Assembly (NCBI GenBank): GCA_023653785.1
Contig: JAMKCH010012671.1
Coordinates: 1 to 64,000, forward strand
Direction: 5' to 3'
Length of the DNA: 64,000 nt
From: Ophioderma brevispina
Lineage: Eukaryota; Echinodermata; Ophiuroidea; Amphilepidida; Ophiodermatidae
A program made the translations under genes and the position numbers. Positions within the stretch are counted from its first letter, which is position 1, and every line of letters begins with the position of its first letter. The notes below the pieces were generated by a model that worked only from the letters and a program-made list of their open reading frames with translations, did not search any database and was not told the DNA's origin. Positions 52,001-61,000 of the stretch are shown in pieces.

Positions 52001-55000
52001 TCACTGTCTGTTAGATGCTGACTTTGCCTTTGGGACGTCTAGAACGCTGGGTTTGATGGTGAGTCCCTGTCGTTCATGATGTCAGACTCTGTCTGCGATG
52101 TCATCAACCAACCGATACAAAGAGATAGGGGAGCAAATATCTACCTTGAAGGATTCCAATAGTTGTTAGGAACTCCGTTGTGGGCCTATCCATGGCCTGC
52201 ACAAAGCGAATGGTTTATCAAACATGAAGGCAATTGCTTTGACATCTCGTCTGGGACACCATAGTTGTAAGAAAATTCAGGCATTACCTTTCTGCGGACA
52301 ACAATGGAAATCTTGTCTCTGGGAAATTCCAACTCTTTCTATGATCAATTTTTGAGTCAGTATCTGAGGTAGTGTTTATATCTGCCTTTGCGAAAACCAT
52401 TCTGGTTTCATCTGAGAATGGATTGTAGTTTGTATATCTTAGCGCAATTGGGGACATGGTGATTCCTCTGTAGTTGTGGGTTGTTGGAGTCCCTTTCTTT
52501 GTATCGAGGATGAAACGATGTTGGACAAGCATCTTTTTGTTTCCCATGCAGGTGTCTACACAAAATTCTGAACAGTTGATCATGGAGTGGATTCCTTCCA
52601 GATTACTAGAGGAATATTGTTGGGACCAGGCGCCTTGGTGTTGTTCAGTTTTCATCAAGCAGATCAGAAGCTCCTCTATAGTACAGGTCCCAGTCTTTAT
52701 AGGAAGGGTGCCTGCTATCATTGTGATTGAAGGAAGGTTCATCAAGGTTAGGGTTACTGTGAACTGGTTCGCTGTGTGTCGAGGCGCTCTTCAGTTGTTT
52801 CACCTTGATTCTATAGATGGGGAGCTTTCCTATCAGTTCAGCTCAGACTCAGTGCATCCCAGGCAGCAGACATTCTTGTTTTATGTTTTCGAGATGTAGG
52901 TGTCAAGTGCTTCAGCCTTGGACTTAAACATAGCCATCAAGCACCCCGGTGTAAGCATCATCAAGTCAGCCTTTCGATATAAAGTCTGCTGGCGTTCGGT
53001 GGGATTTAGTACAGTGTTCTTGGCTGCAAGACTCATTTTTCTTTGGCTTGCGACTTTGTATGTGAGGCAAAGGCAGTAGTCTTATTCTTTATTTTATGTA
53101 GGGGGGGCTAGCATCCCAGTGCAATTTCTTTGCTGGGATCAAATGAGGGTGGGTATTTTATCTTCAAGCACTCATCAACAAGAGGGTGAACCTGTTAGTA
53201 CTAGTACAGGATACTGCTCGCAGAGGCTTGTATCTCCCAACCCCCCCCCCCCCCCCCCCCCTACCTTACTCCAGTCAATGGTTTTCATGGGATCTTCTAG
53301 AGGGGGTATACTCTGGACGGCAAGTTACTGCTCCTACAAGAGAAAATTCTATGATAAGACTCAAAAGTGTTGTAGGCCTTGGAGTATTACTGCTGGAATC
53401 CACTCTTTCTGACCAGAATGTTAGTCCAGCTGGACAAGTTCTCCATTTGGGCGACGGTATTTCCACAGTTACTTGTTTGTTTTGGAATTGTGTTGTGGCA
53501 ACAAGGTTAAATTGTTCCTATAAGTCCTTCATGTACAATTCTATTCTGGTGGATCGGGTTACCCGTGGAAACAGCGTGTATTCAGGCCCAAGTTTTTACC
53601 ATTGTACAGACGGGTATGGGCGGGAAACTGTACTGGTGGCAGTGGATTAGTGTCATGTAAAGTGAGGAGACAGTTTCATTACATGGTCATTGCGGGGGGC
53701 TGTAGCGCAAAGGACTGGTGTTTCAGGATTACCCATCAATGTAAGCTTCAGGAGGTGCTCATTACAGTTGAAAGGTTGGCACCATGACTTGAGAGCCTGT
53801 AGTGACCAAAAAAAAGGTAGAAAAAAACCCCATTCTTCCAGGCAGAGGGTGTAATAAGTGCATAGCCCTGGATATTCTCCTGTAGTCGATGTTCGCTGTG
53901 CACATTGGCGTGGTTCTTGTAGCAGATGACATCATATCATACAGTTGTGTTCATGTAAAAGTTCTTCTTCTTGGCTGTTGTTGATAGTGTCTGGACGTTG
54001 TATGCTGATGATGAAAGCAGCATTACGTTTAACAACGTTGTCCATGCATCTTAGTATCAGCTTATCAGGTGGGGACGTCCAGAGGCTGTAGACTAACCCA
54101 TCATTCCGGATGATAGAGACCAATGTCTCAGGAAGCACGGACTTCAAAAAAAAAAAATTTCCCAAGGGGGGGGGGGGGGCTTTACCATGGTTGCTACCGT
54201 GAAACAATTCATTTGCAATTAGCGAATAGTAGCTGGGATCGCCAGGTCTCCAGCCCCCAACCCCAATTTTGATTATAATCACTTTATTTTCCTGAATATT
54301 ACTTTATTAGGCGCGCACACACAAAAAGGAACTCAAAGTTTTCATACCTTATAGTCCGCTGATATCCAAACTCTCTCATTCATCAACTGCAAAAGTACTG
54401 CTGGGCATTGGTACCATCATGGCTGTGGTGCACGGTGTTTATATCCACAGGACAAAACACGTGTTGGCATCATAAAACCAAACACATGCCTAGTCGAAAA
54501 ACACAATTATCAACAAAAAGGGTTAACAATACTCTATTGTACCTTTTTAGATTGGTAGGAATGGTTCCATTTAAGGCAAAAATATTTTTTTTTTAATGAA
54601 ACAAATATTGTCTCAGCTTCTTTGGCTAAAAAGCTAGTGCTGGATTTTTTGAAAACAAAATAAAGCTATATGAATCTGCGTAGTTGCTGTAATTTGAACT
54701 TTCGTTGTGGTGTTTTGGACGAAGATGCATAATTTTGAATGGCGATACGTTCATGTGACGTGATGGTGGCCCTAGATTTTGTTAAAAAGGGCTGCGGTGA
54801 ATGTATATTCCATTTAGTTGAAGAAGATGTATGCCGGCAATGCTGCAGTTTTTAGGACTTTCCTTTCATAGGAAGCCCGTTAGATTGCTACAAGTTGGCC
54901 TGTAGCAGATAGTGCAATCGGGTTTCTGAACGCGTACTGAACGTAGCCTAATTGTGTGTTTTTTAGATGTATTTCAGTAGTAATCGAGTCAGTTCCGCCC

Positions 55001-58000
55001 TGCGTTCTTTCTGACACGATTGCGGTATAGTAGATTTGTAGGAGGGCGTGATACTGATATGTAAGGCGCTATCGAATGGAGTTGTATCCAAATGCATTAG
55101 TCATTCGTATTGTATATTACGGACAGGAATTGAATTGAATTGTAAATGAAGCTGTGAGTAAAAATATCACGTGTGCAATGTAGGTGTATATTTTATATTG
55201 CAGTGGGTTTTCGTTATGTGAAAGCGGGTGTATGGCCAATTTATTTGAAATTAATTTTTGAAAAAGCACATTGTCGTTGTTTTGATAAGAACCCTGGTGA
55301 AATGGTGACGGGCTAATAATGATGTTGGGGGCGAAACTGTGTTTGTAATTGATATTGGCATTAACAAAAAAAGTAATGACAGTCTGATGACGAATTGCCA
55401 AGCCGACCGATATAAAAGGCCAAGATTTGTATTGAAAATAGCATACTGCCCATGACTAGTGCACTGGGAAGTTACGCTTGTAAGTATTACTATTATATAC
55501 TGGAAAAAAGGGGTTATTACTTTAGAAATAATGCTACAATTGATTTCCGTAAGGAATTAATTACTTACTGAGTATGAAGAATTTGAGTGAAGTGGTTCGT
55601 GCAAGATGCCGGCCTACTTTTGTGTATTAAACCGTATTACCTAAGCGGAAGAATATGCTAGGGTATTAATAACCAAATATTCGCAGGAAAACGTTAAACG
55701 TGATATTTGGTGTATAAAGAAATAATGTTAAAATGTACAAATCATTTGCCCCACAAAAAATCCAATGTATTCCAGCAGTTATAAATTTTGAAAGTATGAA
55801 ATCGTGTTTGGAATTATTTGGTACGCGCATACAAAAAATATCGCATGAGTAAATAGTTGGTTACGCGACGCTATAGAAAATAGACACCATTGTAAAAACT
55901 GGTTTTCTTAAGTTGAAGGTTTAAAATATTTAGGATCTATTTATTTGAAAAATTACCCACAATGTTCAGTAAGCAGCCATAACCCCCTCATAACAAGTAA
56001 TTTGTAATCAGGATGTTGACAGTTTCAGGATTGCCAAAATGAAACACTTGCAAATAGAAGTCAACGACCTTTCTGCAATCTGTTAGAGAGTAGTACAAAC
56101 GTGTCTCGACAAAAGTTGTTAACTCTAGAACGCGTAACATTACCTCTCATCGTTAATTCTAATGGAACTTATGTTTGATCGTTGTGGACTATTTGAAATT
56201 AATGTTTAGTGAGAGTGGACATTATTCATTCCGTATTTTGGGCAATGTTGATGTTAATGTTATATTTATGCTTAACTTTGCCAAATGCAATGTGTAAACA
56301 TTGCCACAGTGAAGAAAGCCAGGAACAGTAGACCTGAATATGAAACACTTGTACGTGTACCTTACCAACAAGGACATGTGTCGATTTGGGCTGTTGCTGG
56401 TAGACAGTGTACAGCAATTGCGCTCATATTTTAATTCAATCTTTAGTCTTCTAGCCTACAAAACTGGAATGTCGAAATTTTATTACATCCTATGTTTGAA
56501 GGCACTTATATTCAAAACATTATTCTAACACTCAATATAATGACATAGATGTAGATATCGCTTACATGGAGATCTTCCACGAACTATATCACCTATAACG
56601 CAGATAGGTCAACCTAACAATAGAGTATACACAGATCTCATTTATGGTGTGATTGATTATAACAGAAACGTAAATTATGTTAACAACATGTCAGCTAACT
56701 AGCTTGCGCGAATGCATCTTATTCAGTAGACAACTTCTCCACACATGTTGCTTACAATGGGTTGCAACTACTATATCAGTAATAGTACCAGGTTGCGACA
56801 ACTATATTATTGTTGTCGATTCTCATACTCGTTAGTTCTGGACAGCCATCCTCCAATGGGACAGCAGGAGCTTTGTTGTTCCATTCGATTTCTGCTTTAA
56901 TGAAATACTTGGTCTACATGATGGGGAATGGATATAATTTAACACCTGTACTTATTAGTTATGAATACAATTCTGATCTGGAACACCAAACATTTCTACA
57001 AATGTAAATAAAAGACGAACAATGTAGGGGCCTATAAATCGGACTTCTAATCAAATACCAAACCACACTGACACAAATTGTAATACATTTGCCTCAAAAA
57101 TTGCTGCAATAGAACTGTTACCTATCTGGACTACAATAATAACATGTGTGCCCCAAGTTTGCAAAATATCCGAACATGATGATACATATAGCAATTATTG
57201 CATCGTTAATTAAATCAACGACAACTGTAAAAAACCACTAGAAAGTGGATAGCAAAAGAATTGGATATCTGCTTTATTTTTCCATAGGTACCCACAGAGT
57301 GGCTAAACCAAATCAGTTAAAAACAGTTACAACAGTTACTACAGAAAATTGACACGTCTTGGCCTAAGTACAGTTAATGTAGGTGATTACGTCTGTCGGT
57401 TTATTAACACTGATTTGGGGATGTTTTACAATAAATGATTGCAATTCATGGACTGTAAACTCACAAGCATGGCTCATATATACATGGCAATGCAAATATC
57501 TCAATTATTTTAATAACATAAATTTCCTATACATAAGCCTTGTTTGTAATAACGTTGCAACTTATGACATTATAACATTCATACACATAATTCAATGCAA
57601 ATTGTTAAATGCGACAAGGGTCTCATTTTTTCCACACAAGTGATATAGTTCATTCACTTTCTTAGTTGGTATACTAATCCTGAATTACAAAATGACCCCC
57701 CAATTTGTGATATCAGTGTTTAAACCAGATAACAATGAAAAATTTCATTCCAAAATATCTTAAGAGATATCATATAAGAGTGTGATTTTAATTACCAAAA
57801 AGTACATGTAATAATCATACATATATGCAAAATGCATTCTAGGCCTATGTGTGCAAAAATTATCTTATAATGCCAGTGCAGACGAAAATACCCGCTCTAT
57901 ACTGTATCGCTGTTGCGATTTATCTCCTCTAAAGCTCATTCAAAGTTAGTGAACATTTTTTACGTCGTTATTACAACATAAAAAAAAAAATTGTCAAATT

Positions 58001-61000
58001 TGTCACGTTTCTGTATGAAGAACAAGTAACGCAAGTTTCTGAATATAATCACAAAAATTAATGCATATACAAATGTCGATAACAAATGTTTCAACTCGTT
58101 TACAAAGGCTAAAATGCGCACATCTGCAATAACAAAATAATAATGGAGCTGGAATTGGTCCACGGTGTTTGAAAGATTGCATACAAGTGAAAGACGGTTT
58201 AATTATTCAAATTGCAGAGCTATATGACTATTGTTATCTACAGGAGGTCAATAAATAGAAAATATTTAGCGATACACTTTCCTTAATTTTGAATTCGCTG
58301 TGCTGTTAGTTGGCATGCCTACCCCCTGTCAAACACTAGCTCAGCGATTGCTGTCTTTTTTAAAGACCCCCCCCCCCAATTCTTGTTAAAAAAATAACAT
58401 GTACAATAGGTGCTACTCATAACAATGTACACTCTATTATTTTCAGGTATAACACAATTTAAACACAATGAAAAATAAGTCTCACTTTTTGTTTATTTGT
58501 ATGGTTCGGAAAGCTCCCAGCAGAAAGTTGAATAAAACACAGGACCACGAAGATTTACGCGCACTGTACAGTGCCCAGTTTTGCCACAATGCCATTCTTG
58601 GTGACCAATCATAGTGACCGTTATGCCAAAAAATATTCAAAAAATATACAACAAAATGATTGTATCGCCAATGTCACTCAAACTTCGCAAAAAAATCGTT
58701 AAATGTATCAATTCTCAAGAGTTATTCAAACAAAAGAAACCATAAACTAGAATGAGCTTGGAGAATTGTGTATTGTCTACAGACGACTAAAACGTACCAA
58801 TCCGTGGATAAAATGAAAGTGGTACAAATTTTAAATCGGCAATAAATCGGTCAATGATGTAGATGTCCTTTTGGAAAGATTTTTCGGTGTCGGAAACCTA
58901 TGGAAATACCACGTGTTTCAGCTATTTGTACGGTTTGTTCTATTTTCTTCGTGAAATAGAGGGCGCCGGCGATTTGAGGGTTCTTTTTTTAAAAATATAT
59001 AATGTTCTTGTGATACCAAAACGTTGACAGCTTCTGGTAAAATAACATTTGTTCAGAAAAAGTATCAAAAACATTTAAAGTTTTTGGAATGTAAACCACC
59101 ATTAGTGATATGACTCACGTTTGCATTCGAAACTTTAAAACCTACCATCTCGGTTTCGATCCAACGGCCATTAGCACTCTCAATGCCACCCTTTTGTGTA
59201 AATTCCATTCTAAAAGGCTAGCGCTACCATCAAACTGGAAAGGACAAGTATATTGGTATCTTTTGCGTACTGGGCACCCACTTCTGCCAGCGCTCATAAT
59301 TCCAAATAGTGGTGAACAATCCCAGAGGAATCAATGCAGTGCAGCGATGGGAGTCTCTGTACATCCAGTATACTGCTCCAGGATAAGAACGGATGCTGTT
59401 AAGCCAATCTGTGAATGTAAGAGTTGAAAAATATCGTTTGGTTGCTTATGACAATGGTACACTGTAAATGTCGTTTTAACTGTCAAGCCGGGACTCGAAA
59501 CGTGCAAATAAGTAGATAACTGTAAAACGTCATTTTAACTGTTGTGACTCCCAGATGCCAGTTAAAACGACGTTACTTTAATGAACATTTAACAGTGTTA
59601 GACAAACCCGACGAGCCAAGTTTAAGCCCTGAAGGTGTTTTTTGTACGTCTGCACCACGCTGAATACGCACAATTCAAATCGCGCTTAATCTGCAATCGG
59701 TATGATGCAGCGCACGTTAATGCAATACAATGCGGTGAAGCGCAGGGCAACACATTTCCTTGGTAACCAAAAATTGCACCTCATTACATGTCATTGCTTG
59801 TTATCGTCTCTTTATTTGGACAGCCCTATCTATTTACTTTCTTCCCTCTCCCATATTCTTTTATTTCACGGGAATTGCCCTTGACGTTAATATGCGCTGT
59901 GTTGTGACACAGTACTCCAACAAGTTAAAATAATTTTATGCAATCCTGCTTTTAATCCCAAAGAATTCCACAGTAGAAGGTTATGAAATCTCTACGAGCA
60001 GTCCTTTTCTTTGCAATGATGAATATGTAACAACACACGGACATAGCAACGCAGTAGTATTCACCTGCTCAAGAAATTGTGAATGAAATGATTTAACCGT
60101 GCACACTTGGAATCAACTTGTACGTTTCAGGAAAATAGCGAACTTTTTTTGCCATGAAATTTCATAAAATGGACGATTTCATGGTAAAAACGGTGTTATT
60201 GGGCAAAAGGAAATTTGTAAAAAAAGTCATTTTGTGCGTAAGAAAATTTGCGCATCCATCATTTTTGAATAATAAAAATACTTTTGAGTTACGTCCAAAA
60301 GTATCAGCCAGTGTCATAGGATACTGTGCATATGGAACCGGATTTGATAACAAAGTTGTTATTTTCTAGATAAAAGGACTTCGATTTGAGCTTAGTTATT
60401 TCCCAATTATTAATATATGGACAAGGCGTTATCTTAATGATGAAAATTATTTGACAAATTAGTGCGCCCTCCTCGAGAAATCTTGGAGTCAGCCTTAAAC
60501 GTCTTGTGTGAGTAAGGGAAATGTTTGCGAAAATCCGTTTCCGTCGTAATAGTCGAGTCTTGTCCACGCGCATTCGTGATCCATTAGGAAGCCTAAACCA
60601 CATCATAGTTACGACCTTAGAAAACGGGGATTATGCTTATGCAGATGCGGTGATGGAGTGAGCGCGCCCATGCACAACTGTATTCGGAACTGTGACCGCA
60701 TGATCAAAGTTCACTAGTATCGATCGATCTCGGTTACCTTTGAACAAGCAGCTGGGCCATGGGGCACGTCACTGCATCACAGCATCTGCATCTGCATAAA
60801 GATAAGCCGGTTTTCTAAAGGTCAGTAAGGTGTGCGCTTTGTTCCGTTAACACGAGGTTTAGAAAACCGGGTGCATGCGGATGCAGTAATTCATTGAAGC
60901 TCCCATGCCCAGGTGTGTTCAAGAATGTGACCGATATCGATCGAGTGGACTTTTAACTTATGCGGTCACATTCCTCAAAACACCTGGGCATTGGACACTC

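Noticed and set aside
52474..52899. 141-codon plus-strand frame
   Set aside because: Antisense of the RTE-like LINE, whose minus-strand translation has the KKG...NYRGITMSPIAL block.
53119..53650. Two overlapping plus-strand frames of 97 and 154 codons
   Set aside because: They cross a poly-C run, have no domain and lie just 5' of the minus-strand LINE; not supported as genes.
53695..53790. Possible tRNA-like A box (ggctgtagcgcaaaggactgg)
   Set aside because: No B box or T arm follows at the right distance.
56280..56345. Minus-strand exon-like segment after atattcag (LLFLAFFTVAM)
   Set aside because: First considered as the MWISNT exon, but that block is found at 54.4 kb in phase with exon 2.
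56790..56915. Minus-strand open piece with EWNNKAPAVPLEDGCPELTS
   Set aside because: It lies between SLC13 exons 2 and 3, which already join in phase, and no family block matches it.
59110..59427. Plus-strand frame ending NQCSAAMG...YCSR...KPICECKS, resembling the end of a C-type lectin domain
   Set aside because: The same bases on the minus strand are SLC13 exon 2 with family motifs and splice sites; the lectin likeness is an antisense coincidence.
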